64,000 bases of DNA from positions 5,045,501-5,109,500 of the forward strand of contig NZ_CP139979.1 of the NCBI RefSeq assembly GCF_034424525.1. Reading direction: 5' to 3'. The stretch comes from Sphingobium yanoikuyae (GTDB lineage: Bacteria > Pseudomonadota > Alphaproteobacteria > Sphingomonadales > Sphingomonadaceae). The translations under genes and the position numbers were made by a program. Every line of letters begins with the position of its first letter. Positions within the stretch are counted from its first letter, which is position 1. Below the pieces are notes generated by a model, which did no database searches, was not told where the DNA came from, and was given only the letters and a program-made list of their open reading frames with translations. Of the stretch, positions 45,896 through 55,108 are shown in pieces.

Positions 45896-47979
45896 GACTG
45901 GCGCACCAACAGATAGTCGCCGACATCATCGACCCGCGCCTGCCAGCCGGGATAGACGGCGATGGTGGTGAAGACCTCCTCGATGATCGCCGGGCCGGTG
46001 ACGCGGGCGCCGGGGATCAGGTCCGGCCCCTTGTGGATCGCGACATCGGCAAAGCCATCGCCCAGATTGGCGCGGCGATGGGCATGGGGCGCGGGTTCCA
46101 CGACCGGCGCGGTGAAGCCGCCACCGGCGGGCGGCATCGGCGTTTCGACCTGGGCGGTCAGGCGCACGCCGGTGATTTCCGGCACCTCGCCTTCGCGGAC
46201 ATGGCCATATTCGGCCAGATGCCGCGCGTTGAAGGCGGCGATGGCGCGGGCCGACAGCGTCTCGTCGACAAAGCCCAGATCATCCAGCCCCCGGCCTTCA
46301 TGCAGGTCGAAGGTCAGCGCCCAATTCTGCCCGGCATAGCGCATCGCCACCCGCCAACGGGCCTGCACCGCCTCGGCGGCAAAGCCGGCTTCGGCAAAAT
46401 GCGCGGCGGCATCGGCGGCCAGGTCGGCCCACAGGCCGCGCAGCCGGTCGAGGTCCAGCGCATCGGCGGGCGCGCTGCACGATCGTTCCTCGTCGATCGC
46501 CGGATGGGCGACCAGCGTGCCGAGCGCGGAGAAAGTGGGGGAGGCGCGGGGCACCAGCACCTGGTCGATCCCCAGATCCTGCGCCTGGATCGCGGCGAAG
46601 GCCGGGCCGTTGCCGCCATAGGCGAGCATCGCCATGTCGGTCGGATCCATGCCCTTGGCCGCCGTCGTGCGCCGCACCGCCTGGGTCATATTGGCGTTGA
46701 CCAGCCGCCAGCAATCGAACGCTGCCTGCTGCGCATCATAGCCCAGCTCCGCGCCCAATGCCGCGAACGCCTCCGCCACGCCCTCGTCGCGCAGGCGGAA
46801 ACTGCCGCCGGCAAAGCCTTCGCCGGTGGAGAGGATGCCCAGCATCAGCAGCGCGTCGGTCACGGTCGGCCGCAAGCCGCCCCGGCCATAGCAGATCGGC
46901 CCCGGCGCCGCGCCGGCGGAGGCAGGCCCGACCTTCAGTTCGCCCTTGTCGACATGGCAGATCGATCCGCCACCCGCGCCCAGCGTCTCCACCTGCACCA
47001 TCGGCACACCGACCAGATAGCGATGATGCATGTTCCATCCCGCTTCGGCCGGCGCGGCGCCGTCCTGCACCACCGACATGTCGTAACTGGTGCCGCCCAT
47101 GTCGACGCACAGCAGGTTGCGATAGCCCTTGGCGCCGCCGGTCCGCGCCGATGCGATGACGCCGCCGGCCGGGCCGGAAGCGAGCAGGCGGATCGGCGCG
47201 GCTTCGATGTAAGCGCGGGTCATGACCCCGCCGGACGCCTGCATCACCATCAATTGCTTTGCATAGCCGGCGTCGGCGAGCCGACTGACCAGTCGTTCGA
47301 GATAGGCGTTCACGCGCGGCGCGACATAGGCGTTCACCACCGTCGTGCTGATCCGGTCATATTCCGGCGCGCGCGACAGGATGCGGTGCCCAAGCGAGAC
47401 GGGGATGCCGGGCATCTCCTCCGCCACGATCTGCGCCACCCGATCCTCATGATCGCCATTCACATGGGCGAAGATCAGGCCGATCGCGACGGATTCGACC
47501 CCTTGCTTGCGCAGCTTGGTGCAGGCCTCGCGCACCGCCTCTTCGTCCAGTGCCTCATGCACGCTGCCATCGGCCAGCACCCGTTCGGGCACGGTCAGGC
47601 GGCGGCGGCGCGGCACTATCGGGATCGGCGGCTCCAGCCGCACGTCCCAGATGCTTTCCTTGTAGCCGCGTCGATATTCCATCTCGTCGCGGAAACCCTG
47701 GGTGGTGATGAGGCCGGTGACGGCACCGTCCATCTCGATCAATATATTGTCGGCGACGGTGGTGCCGTGGACGATCGCCTCGCAGCGCTGGAGGAAGTCG
47801 CCCAGCGACAGCCCCTCCTTGCCGGCCAGCGTCTCCAGTCCTTCCATCACGCCAATCGAGCGATCCTGTGGGGTGCTGAGATTCTTGTGCAGGATGACCT
47901 GACCGTCCTTTGGCCCATCCTTCAACAGGGCGAAGTCGGTGAAGGTGCCGCCAATATCGATGCCGACGCGATAGCTCAT
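45892..47979 (-). CDS. Hydantoinase A / ketone-carboxylase-type ATPase subunit
   Basis: A 695-residue HyuA-family protein with the actin-like ATPase start YRVGIDIGGTFTDFALL, the second phosphate loop LLCVDMGGTSYDMSVV and ATP-binding LLASGPAGGVIASA. The family covers ATP-dependent N-methylhydantoinase, 5-oxoprolinase and acetone or acetophenone carboxylase subunits; the segment FRDEMEYRRGYKESIWDVRL looks closer to the latter group, but this is inference. ATG 47979 overlaps the HyuB stop. It should act with HyuB and two CoA transferases. Confidence 0.9.
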   Translation of the reverse strand: MSYRVGIDIGGTFTDFALLKDGPKDGQVILHKNLSTPQDRSIGVMEGLETLAGKEGLSLGDFLQRCEAIVHGTTVADNILIEMDGAVTGLITTQGFRDEMEYRRGYKESIWDVRLEPPIPIVPRRRRLTVPERVLADGSVHEALDEEAVREACTKLRKQGVESVAIGLIFAHVNGDHEDRVAQIVAEEMPGIPVSLGHRILSRAPEYDRISTTVVNAYVAPRVNAYLERLVSRLADAGYAKQLMVMQASGGVMTRAYIEAAPIRLLASGPAGGVIASARTGGAKGYRNLLCVDMGGTSYDMSVVQDGAAPAEAGWNMHHRYLVGVPMVQVETLGAGGGSICHVDKGELKVGPASAGAAPGPICYGRGGLRPTVTDALLMLGILSTGEGFAGGSFRLRDEGVAEAFAALGAELGYDAQQAAFDCWRLVNANMTQAVRRTTAAKGMDPTDMAMLAYGGNGPAFAAIQAQDLGIDQVLVPRASPTFSALGTLVAHPAIDEERSCSAPADALDLDRLRGLWADLAADAAAHFAEAGFAAEAVQARWRVAMRYAGQNWALTFDLHEGRGLDDLGFVDETLSARAIAAFNARHLAEYGHVREGEVPEITGVRLTAQVETPMPPAGGGFTAPVVEPAPHAHRRANLGDGFADVAIHKGPDLIPGARVTGPAIIEEVFTTIAVYPGWQARVDDVGDYLLVRQS

Positions 47980-49781
47980 GCCGCGATCCGCTCCCCGCGC
48001 AATGCTGCCGTGGCGGCATGGTCCACCGCCAGGCTGTAATCTTCGATGGCGCCGGTCAGCACCACGCCATAAAGGTCGCGGGCGGCGGTGATGCTCACCA
48101 GTTCGTCCAGCACATCCTCGCACACCGCCTGCGGATCGCGGCGCAGCGCCGGGCCGAAGCCCGCGCCGCCGCCATGCTGATAGGCAATGACGGCCCCCGC
48201 CGGCAGTTGCGCCCGCGCCGTCAGCTCGACCCGATATTCGTCGGGCGTCCCGACCTGAAAATGATTGAGATAGGGGGTGCCGTCGGCACCACCGGCGAGG
48301 CCACTGATCGGATGATCGTGGCTGACCATCCAGGCCATCGCCATCGCCGGTTCCAATATCCGTTTCACGTTGCGGCTACCCGGCATACCACGCCACTGGC
48401 CCGCGCCGCCGCTGTCGGTGACCAGTTCGCGGCTGATGTTGATGACCGGGAAGCGCGCCTCGCCATCCTCCGCCTGCGACAGCAGCAGATTGCCGAGCGA
48501 GACCGGGCAGCTGCCCCAGCCATCGATACCCTGCACGGCGGATACGTCCATCGACCGGCAATCGACGCCCTGGTCCATCCACATCTGGCCGCCCGCGTCG
48601 AAGCCGATCACCGCATTGGGCATGCCGATCTTGTAGACCTGCGGCGCGGACCGGTCCGGCGCGACCTGCGACAGGGCGACGCACACTGCCTCGGTAATCT
48701 CGCAGGCGGGGTGGAAGGAGCCGAGCGCCGCCGGGCGGTTGGGCGCGGGGTGGGCGATGCAGCCTTCGGGCAGGATGATCTCGACCGCGTTGAACAGCCC
48801 TTCATTCTTGACGATGTCGGGATCGATGCTGGCGGCGATCTGGGTCATGATATAGCCGCGCGAATTGGCAAAGGTGTTCCACACCCCGACCAGATCCTGC
48901 CGATCGTCGGTGCCGTTGAGGTCGACGGTCAGCTGGTCGCCGGCCACGGTGCAGCCGACCTGGACGCGGATATCCCTGGTCCCCATCGTGTCATGATCGA
49001 TATGGACGGTCGCGCCATAATGGCCGTCGCGCCAGGCGGAGACGGTGGCGCGCATCTGCCGTTCCGACTGGTCGATCGCATGATTGACCGCGGCCCGCAC
49101 CGCGTCGGCCCCCCATTTGTCGAGGATCGCGCGGATCGATACGGTCGCCTTCTCGACCGCGCCGATCATCGCGGCGAGATCGCCGGCGAAGCTGGGGAAA
49201 CGGTTGTTGCGTTCGAGCAGGTGGATGGCATCGCGCCGCTTCTGCCCGCGATGGACCAGCTTCAGGCAGGGGATGGCCAGGCCTTCGGTGAAGATGTCGG
49301 TGGCGTCGAGGGTGAAGCCGCCCGGATCCTTGCCGCCGGTATCGCCCTGATGCGCCTGCAGCGCCTGCACCAGCACCAGTTCGCCCGCCGCGTCATAGAC
49401 CGGGGCATAGACATTATAGTCGGGCAGGTGGCCCCCGCCATAATCGGGGTCGTTGCCGACGAACACATCACCCGGCCCCCAGTCATAATCCTGCTGCTGC
49501 ATCAGCCCATAACGGACGGTGAGCTGCGACACGAAGGTCAGATGCGGCGTGCCGATCGACCCCATGGCCAGCCGGCCATGGGCATCGACGATCGCCGCAT
49601 TGCGCTCGTTCGACTGGTTGATGATCGGCGAGGAAGCGGCACGGCCGAGATGGGTTGTCGCCTCATAGCAGACGGTTTCCAGCGCGCCGCGAATGATGCT
49701 GGCCGTGACCGGATCGATCACCGTCGCGGTCGGCAGGGGCGGGCGCTTGGCGGCCAGCCGGGCGTTGAGGGCAAAGGACAT
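47976..49781 (-). CDS. Hydantoinase B / ketone-carboxylase-type subunit
   Basis: A 601-residue HyuB-family protein, the partner of HyuA. Family segments are SSPIINQSNERNAAIVDAHG, GDVFVGNDPDYGGGHLPDYN and the later AHQGDTGGKDPGGF. Complete at both ends. The two subunits together use ATP to hydrolyse a lactam or to carboxylate a ketone in known relatives. Its start lies 9 bp after the Rieske gene stop and its stop overlaps HyuA by 4 nt. Confidence 0.91.
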   Translation of the reverse strand: MSFALNARLAAKRPPLPTATVIDPVTASIIRGALETVCYEATTHLGRAASSPIINQSNERNAAIVDAHGRLAMGSIGTPHLTFVSQLTVRYGLMQQQDYDWGPGDVFVGNDPDYGGGHLPDYNVYAPVYDAAGELVLVQALQAHQGDTGGKDPGGFTLDATDIFTEGLAIPCLKLVHRGQKRRDAIHLLERNNRFPSFAGDLAAMIGAVEKATVSIRAILDKWGADAVRAAVNHAIDQSERQMRATVSAWRDGHYGATVHIDHDTMGTRDIRVQVGCTVAGDQLTVDLNGTDDRQDLVGVWNTFANSRGYIMTQIAASIDPDIVKNEGLFNAVEIILPEGCIAHPAPNRPAALGSFHPACEITEAVCVALSQVAPDRSAPQVYKIGMPNAVIGFDAGGQMWMDQGVDCRSMDVSAVQGIDGWGSCPVSLGNLLLSQAEDGEARFPVINISRELVTDSGGAGQWRGMPGSRNVKRILEPAMAMAWMVSHDHPISGLAGGADGTPYLNHFQVGTPDEYRVELTARAQLPAGAVIAYQHGGGAGFGPALRRDPQAVCEDVLDELVSITAARDLYGVVLTGAIEDYSLAVDHAATAALRGERIAA

Positions 49782-49790
49782 GAGCCTGCC

Positions 49791-51200
49791 TCAGCGTCCG
49801 GGCCGCAGCGGCGGCATGGCGACATAGCGGTCGACCGCCTGCTCGAAATGGCGGATGCGGATTTCCTGATAATTGCCCAGCGTCAGGCCGCGCTTGGCGC
49901 TCGCCTCTATCCCTTCCTGTTGCAGGAACAGATTGTCGGTATCCTGATCGAGAATCCTGCCAAAGCCCGCATCCATGCCCGGCGCCTCGCAGAAGCTCTG
50001 ATCGTCGGTCAGCAGGATCGGTTCGGCCGGTTCGGGGCGGGCGCCACCATCCGGCACCGGCCGCAGGAAGAACACCTCATAGATGCAGCGGCGATGGTCC
50101 CTTGGGTCCGGGCGGAAGCGATAGACCATCGGCAGCGACACGCCGGGGAAGAGATAGGTGTTGGGGAAGAGCGTGTAGGAGAAACAGTCGAGCATCTCGC
50201 TGTCGGATGTGGCGCTCAGGTCGCTGCCGGTCGCCGCGCCGAACATGGTGCGGAACAGGTCGGCCATCGCCTGGCGCGCGGTGCCGTTGCCCACTTGCGG
50301 CCGATCCTCGCTCAGCACGGACGCGTCGCCGACGGTGAACTGGTCGAGAATATCCTGCTCGGAAAAGCGCCCCTCCAGATGCGGCGATGCGACGCCCAGG
50401 CAGGAGATGAAGCGGTTCACATGATTGCCATAGACATCATATTGGCTGTTCGCGTCGGCATTGGACGGGGCGACCTGCGGGTGGGTCTCGATCACATGAT
50501 AGGCCTCCATGAAGGCCTCGATCGTCAGCTTCCAGTTGGCCGGAAAGCTCTTCTGGACATGGAGGTGGATATAGCGATCCTCCAGCTTCCACGCCTTTAT
50601 ATGGGCCAGCGCCTCGGCGCCCAGATACTCTTCCAGGTTGGGCGCATCCGGGTCCATGTTGATCCACACGAACCCGCCCAGCGTCTGCACGCGGACCTGC
50701 GGCAGGGCGTTGTTGGCCGGGTCGACATGGGGGAAGTCCCAGGGGCAGGTGATGCTCTTGCTGGACCCATCCACGTTCCAGCTCCAGCCATGGAAACTGC
50801 ATTTGAACTCGCTGGCACAGCCTGCCGATCCCGAGGCGCGTAGCTTGGTGCCGCGATGCAGGCAGGCGTTGTAATAGGCACGGATTTCGTCCGCCGCGAC
50901 GCGGGTGATGATGAAGCTGTGGCGGCCGATCTCATAGACCTGATAGTCGCCGACCTCCGGTATATGCTCTTCGCGGCAGGCGAATTGCCAGCTGCGCGTC
51001 CACAGGCTTTCCATCTCGCGCCGGGCAAAATCGGGGTCGATATAGCGATCGGTGGAAATGTCCTCGCTGCCCAGGAAGGCGTAAGATTCACTGCGCACCC
51101 AGCCGGGCGCGGCGATCCTGTCGCGGGCGATGATGTCCTGCGTGCTGATCGCCGGGCAGCGGGCGTCGCCCGCCGCCATCGGGCCGCTTTCCATGTTCAT
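49791..51200 (-). CDS. Rieske-type ring-hydroxylating oxygenase, large subunit (2)
   Basis: A 469-residue Rieske oxygenase alpha subunit, similar in plan to the one at 33052 but clearly diverged. [2Fe-2S] ligands are C113-x-H115 in ACLHRGTKL and C134-x2-H137 in CSFHGWSWN. The mononuclear iron site is near EAFMEAYHVIETHPQ (E232, H235, H240). No beta subunit is adjacent. Its ATG overlaps the amidohydrolase stop by 4 nt, tying oxygenation to the hydrolase and HyuAB steps. Confidence 0.91.
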   Translation of the reverse strand: MNMESGPMAAGDARCPAISTQDIIARDRIAAPGWVRSESYAFLGSEDISTDRYIDPDFARREMESLWTRSWQFACREEHIPEVGDYQVYEIGRHSFIITRVAADEIRAYYNACLHRGTKLRASGSAGCASEFKCSFHGWSWNVDGSSKSITCPWDFPHVDPANNALPQVRVQTLGGFVWINMDPDAPNLEEYLGAEALAHIKAWKLEDRYIHLHVQKSFPANWKLTIEAFMEAYHVIETHPQVAPSNADANSQYDVYGNHVNRFISCLGVASPHLEGRFSEQDILDQFTVGDASVLSEDRPQVGNGTARQAMADLFRTMFGAATGSDLSATSDSEMLDCFSYTLFPNTYLFPGVSLPMVYRFRPDPRDHRRCIYEVFFLRPVPDGGARPEPAEPILLTDDQSFCEAPGMDAGFGRILDQDTDNLFLQQEGIEASAKRGLTLGNYQEIRIRHFEQAVDRYVAMPPLRPGR

Positions 51201-52489
51201 GCAACTCTCCGTTGGGCGGGCGTGGCACAGTCGGTCAGGCCGGGCGCGATGCGGTGGATCGCGCCGTCCTTCATCACCATGGCCAGCCGGTTTTTGTCTT
51301 CGAGGATGGTGACGTCGGCCAGGGGATCGCCGTCCACCAGCAGCATGTCGGCGAGCGCGCCGGGCACCAAAGTGCCCAGATCGCCCTGGTCGCGCATCGC
51401 CTGCCCGCCATTGCGGGTGGCACAGGCCAGCGCGCCGGCCGCGTCATAGCCATAATAGTCGATCATCAGCTGGATATCGCGGGCGTTGGTGCCCTGCGGG
51501 TTCCAGGCCAGGCCATAATCGCCGCCGATCAGGTGGCGGATGCCGCGCTTGCGCAACGCGCTGTGCGTCTCGACCGATGCCTCGATCAGTGCGGGGATGC
51601 CCATCGCGTCGCAGGCGGCCCGGCTGATCCACGGCTCGCCATGATGGATCATCGCGTGGAACAGCCCGATCGAGGGCGCGATGACAATCCGGTCCTTCGC
51701 TTCCTCCAGCATGTCGAGCAGTTCGCTGTCGGCATATTCGACATGGAACAGGCCATCGCCCCCGGCGCGGACGCAATATTTGCTGCCCTCTATCGACCGG
51801 CTATGGGCGTTCACCTTGCGGCCGAAGGCATGGGCGGTGTCGACTGCCATCTGCACTTCCGCGAAACTCATCGGCGTTACATGGGCCGGGCTGCCGGGAT
51901 AGAAGGGGTCGCCCGAGACATCGAGCTTGATATTGTCGCAGCCCTCGCGGATCGCTAGCCGCACAGCGCGGCGCATCTCCTCCGGCCCGTCGACGACACA
52001 GGAAATGCCGATGCGCGGATTGTGCAGCCTGCTTTCGTCGCCCATGCCGCCGGTGACGGTGATCTCGGTCGATCCGGCGCGGATGCGGGGGCCGGGGATA
52101 TGGCCGGCATCGACCGCGTCGCGCACCGCCACGTCCAGCTTCAGCTTGGCGGCCGATGCGCCATAGCAGCTGGTGAACCCCTGATCGATCAGGCGCCGGG
52201 CCATGCGCGCGGTGATGAGCGTATGGGCTTCGGGCGAGGGCGCGATCAGATCCTCGGTCGAGGCCGCGTCGCCAAAGGAGATATGGGCATGGCCTTCGGT
52301 GAGGCCCGGCATCAGCGTCTTGCCGCTGCCGTCGATGACCTGATCGGCCGGCGCACGACCGGCGGTGGCATCCGGCCCGACCGCAAGGATGCGGTTGCCT
52401 TCAATCAGTAGGTCGCCGACAAAGGCGGGGCTGCCGGTGGCGTCCCAGATGGTGGCGTTGGTGATGAGCGTGGTCGACACGGACGGCAT
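51197..52489 (-). CDS. Amidohydrolase family protein (imidazolonepropionase-like)
   Basis: A 430-residue metal-dependent hydrolase of the amidohydrolase superfamily. Metal ligands include HAH in LTEGHAHISFGD, later VNAHSRSIEG and HVEYAD, and an aspartate in IGGDYGLAWNP. The final LVPGALADMLLVDGDPLADV is the typical C-terminal beta domain. It may hydrolyse an amide, lactam or lactone ring. First gene of the six-gene minus-strand operon, and divergent from the ferredoxin-P450 operon across a 179-bp gap. Confidence 0.88.
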   Translation of the reverse strand: MPSVSTTLITNATIWDATGSPAFVGDLLIEGNRILAVGPDATAGRAPADQVIDGSGKTLMPGLTEGHAHISFGDAASTEDLIAPSPEAHTLITARMARRLIDQGFTSCYGASAAKLKLDVAVRDAVDAGHIPGPRIRAGSTEITVTGGMGDESRLHNPRIGISCVVDGPEEMRRAVRLAIREGCDNIKLDVSGDPFYPGSPAHVTPMSFAEVQMAVDTAHAFGRKVNAHSRSIEGSKYCVRAGGDGLFHVEYADSELLDMLEEAKDRIVIAPSIGLFHAMIHHGEPWISRAACDAMGIPALIEASVETHSALRKRGIRHLIGGDYGLAWNPQGTNARDIQLMIDYYGYDAAGALACATRNGGQAMRDQGDLGTLVPGALADMLLVDGDPLADVTILEDKNRLAMVMKDGAIHRIAPGLTDCATPAQRRVA

Positions 52490-52668
52490 CCTCTTCTGCC
52501 CGCCAGACTAGGCTGCGGCCGCCCGCCGCCCAATGACTGCACGCGCACTTGGCATGTCCTCTCGCCGCCGCCCGGCCTGCCGCGCCAGTCAAGCGGCTGC
52601 GCGGCGCCATGCCTTTCCGCGTCCGGCGCCATCGGCCATCCTGCCCCTTCATGAGGAGAAGGATGTCG
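52490..52668. promoter_or_regulatory. Divergent control region of the two oxygenase operons
   Basis: A 179-bp gap between the outward-reading amidohydrolase and ferredoxin genes must hold promoters for both operons. It is GC-rich. The ribosome site for the ferredoxin (GAGGAGAAGG) is at its right end. I see no clear hexamers or strong palindrome. Confidence 0.5.
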
Positions 52669-52986
52669 ATGGTGCGGGTCACCTTTGTGGATGTGCATGG
52701 CGTGGAGCAGGCGGTTGCCGGGGAGGGCGACCTGTCGCTGATGGAACTGGCCAAGGCGAACGGGATCGACGGCATTGCCGCCGACTGTGGTGGTGCCTGT
52801 TCCTGCGCGACCTGCCTGGTCCATGTCGATCCGGCCTGGGTCGATCGCACCGGCGCGCCCGACGATGTCGAATATGCGATGCTCGACATGGTGTCCGATG
52901 TCGCCGGCGACACCAGCCGCCTCGCCTGTCAGATCCGCCTGACGCCGGCGCTCGACGGCCTGCGCGTCGTGGTGGCGCAGCAATGA
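52669..52986 (+). CDS. [2Fe-2S] ferredoxin (adrenodoxin/putidaredoxin type)
   Basis: A 105-residue plant/vertebrate-fold ferredoxin. The cluster ligands follow C-x5-C-x2-C in CGGACSCATCLVHV, with the fourth cysteine in SRLACQIRL. An extra cysteine lies inside the loop. This is the class that donates electrons to bacterial P450s, and it overlaps the P450 gene by 4 nt. ATG 52669 is preferred for spacing; ATG 52663 is possible. Its reductase is not in the window. Confidence 0.9.
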   Translation: MVRVTFVDVHGVEQAVAGEGDLSLMELAKANGIDGIAADCGGACSCATCLVHVDPAWVDRTGAPDDVEYAMLDMVSDVAGDTSRLACQIRLTPALDGLRVVVAQQ

Positions 52987-54263
52987 CGCAAGGCACCCTG
53001 GCGCCCGAAGCGCGCAGCCTGCTCGACACGGCGTCGATGACCGATCCGATCATCTCGGCGCGGCCGCGCGCTTATTATGCGGCGATGCGGTCGTTCGACC
53101 CGGTCCATTGGGACGAGAAGCTCGGCATGTATCTGGTGTCTCGCTATGAGGATATTGCCACGATCCAGCAGGATCCGATCACCTATTCGGTCAACAAGGG
53201 CTATCACACGCAGCAGGCCAAGGGCTTCCAGCAGGAGTTCCAGGAGATATTGGAGCGAGACGGCGGCGGCTATTTCCCCGACGCGATCATGTCCGATCCG
53301 CCCTATCACACCCGCATCCGCAAGCTGATGGAAAAGGCGTTCAGCGCCCATCGCGTCAAGGAACTGGAGCCGCGGATCGAGAAGGTGGTGATCGACCTGA
53401 TCGACAGCGTCGCCGACCGGGGCGAGGCGGACGCAGTGCAGGATTTCGCGGTGCCGCTGACGGTGCGGATCATCTGCGAGCAACTCGGCCTCGACTGGAA
53501 CATGAAGGACCGCATCGCGCGCTGGTCGATCGCGGTGACGGCCCAGATCGGCCGGATGCAGGATCGGGAACAGATGCTGGGCCATGCGCGCGAGATTTGC
53601 GACCTGCAGCACTATCTGATCGCCAAGATGCGCGAGCGCGAGGCCGACCCGCGCGAGGACATGATTTCCGACCTGGTCCATGCCCGCGATGCCGAGGGGC
53701 AGGCGTTGACCTTTGCCGAGGCTGTGTCGCTGATCCGGGCGCTGCTGATCGCCGGCAATGAGACGACGGCGACCGCGCTCGGCAATCTCTTCTACATCCT
53801 CGCGACCCGGCCGGAGATTGCCACCTTGTTGCAAGCGTCGGTGGACGACGACCGGTTGATGAACCGTTTTGTCGAGGAGTTGCTGCGGATCGAACCACCG
53901 GTGCGCGGCCTGTCGCGCATGACCACGCGCGAAGTGGAACTGGGCGGCAAGACGCTGCCGGCGGGCGCGCATCTGCTGCTCATGTATGCCTCCGCCAACG
54001 ATCAGGAGGATGTGTTCCCCGATCCACGCCGCTTCGATCTCGACCGACCCAATATCGGTCGGCACCTGTCCTTTGGCGGCGGCGTCCATCGCTGCATCGG
54101 CCTCGCGCTCGCGCGGATGGAGATAAAGGTCGCCGCGCGCGAGATCGTCCGGCGGATCGGCGATATCGAACTGGCGATCGCGCCCGAGGAGATACGCTAT
54201 CTGCCCACGGTCGCGACCCAGTCGATCGAGCGGTTGCCGATCCGCTTCACCCGGCGGGGTTGA
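52983..54263 (+). CDS. Cytochrome P450
   Basis: A 426-residue soluble bacterial P450. The I-helix oxygen-binding motif is AGNETT (257-262), the ExxR is E299-LLR302, and the heme-binding loop FGGGVHRCIG has C371 as thiolate ligand. It should hydroxylate a hydrophobic substrate, probably an early step of the pathway. The ferredoxin gene directly upstream, coupled by ATGA, is its likely electron donor. The CYP family cannot be assigned by eye. Confidence 0.94.
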   Translation: MTQGTLAPEARSLLDTASMTDPIISARPRAYYAAMRSFDPVHWDEKLGMYLVSRYEDIATIQQDPITYSVNKGYHTQQAKGFQQEFQEILERDGGGYFPDAIMSDPPYHTRIRKLMEKAFSAHRVKELEPRIEKVVIDLIDSVADRGEADAVQDFAVPLTVRIICEQLGLDWNMKDRIARWSIAVTAQIGRMQDREQMLGHAREICDLQHYLIAKMREREADPREDMISDLVHARDAEGQALTFAEAVSLIRALLIAGNETTATALGNLFYILATRPEIATLLQASVDDDRLMNRFVEELLRIEPPVRGLSRMTTREVELGGKTLPAGAHLLLMYASANDQEDVFPDPRRFDLDRPNIGRHLSFGGGVHRCIGLALARMEIKVAAREIVRRIGDIELAIAPEEIRYLPTVATQSIERLPIRFTRRG

Positions 54264-54268
54264 GGCGC

Positions 54269-55108
54269 ATGGCAGGGGAACTGGCGGGCAAGGTCGCCAT
54301 CGTCACCGGCGGCGCGGGCGGCATCGGCCGGGCCACGGTGGAATTGTTCGTCGCCGAAGGGGCGAGGGTGCTGATCGCCGACCGCGATGGGACGGCCGGC
54401 ACCGCGCTGGCGGCCGCGCTCGGGCCATCGGCGCTGTTCATGGCCGTCGATGTCGCCGACCGGGCGCAGGTGCAGGCGATGGTCGCGCGCGCGGTCGATG
54501 CCTTTGACGGGTTGCACATATTGTTCAACAATGCCGGGATCAGCTGCGCGCCCTTCCCGCATTTCCTGGATGACAGCCTGGCCGATTTCGACCGGGTGAT
54601 GGCGGTCAATCTGCTGGGGCCGATGCTGGGAACGCAGGCGGCGGCCCGGCACATGAAGGATCATGGCGGCGGCGTCATCCTCAACAACGCCTCGATCGCG
54701 GGCCTGCTCGCCGGACAGGCGATGATGAGCTATCGCGCGTCGAAGGCGGGACTGATCCAATTCTCCAAGTCGGTGGCGATCGACCTGGCGCAGCATGGCA
54801 TCCGCGTGAACTGCCTGGTGCCCGGCCATATCCGCACCAGCCTGTCCTCCTTCAGCGCCCAGGGGGCAGAGGCGGACCGGGCGGCGCGGGTCGATGCCGC
54901 GATCGACGCGGTCTATCTCTCCAACCAGCCCTTGAAGCGGCGTGGCGTACCGGACGACGTGGCGCAGGCGGCCCTGTTTCTGGCCAGCGACCGCGCGCGC
55001 CAGATCACCGGCATCGCCATGCCGGTCGAGGGCGGGGTGGTTGCCGGCGATCCGGTCAACCATCTGGAGGATATATTGGCGGCGCGGGCTCAGGCGCTTT
55101 CCGACTGA
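54269..55108 (+). CDS. Short-chain dehydrogenase/reductase (2)
   Basis: A 279-residue classical SDR. TGGAGGIG cofactor loop, NNAG, catalytic serine region LNNASIAG and YRASK (Y-x3-K). It probably oxidises the alcohol made by the P450. ATG 54269 is chosen; a TTG at 54260 overlapping the P450 stop (TTGA) is an alternative. The end overlaps the convergent double-TetR gene by 19 bp. Confidence 0.9.
   Translation: MAGELAGKVAIVTGGAGGIGRATVELFVAEGARVLIADRDGTAGTALAAALGPSALFMAVDVADRAQVQAMVARAVDAFDGLHILFNNAGISCAPFPHFLDDSLADFDRVMAVNLLGPMLGTQAAARHMKDHGGGVILNNASIAGLLAGQAMMSYRASKAGLIQFSKSVAIDLAQHGIRVNCLVPGHIRTSLSSFSAQGAEADRAARVDAAIDAVYLSNQPLKRRGVPDDVAQAALFLASDRARQITGIAMPVEGGVVAGDPVNHLEDILAARAQALSD

Noticed and set aside
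48018..50843. 941-codon plus-strand frame
   Set aside because: Antisense to HyuB and a Rieske oxygenase, both complete with catalytic residues.
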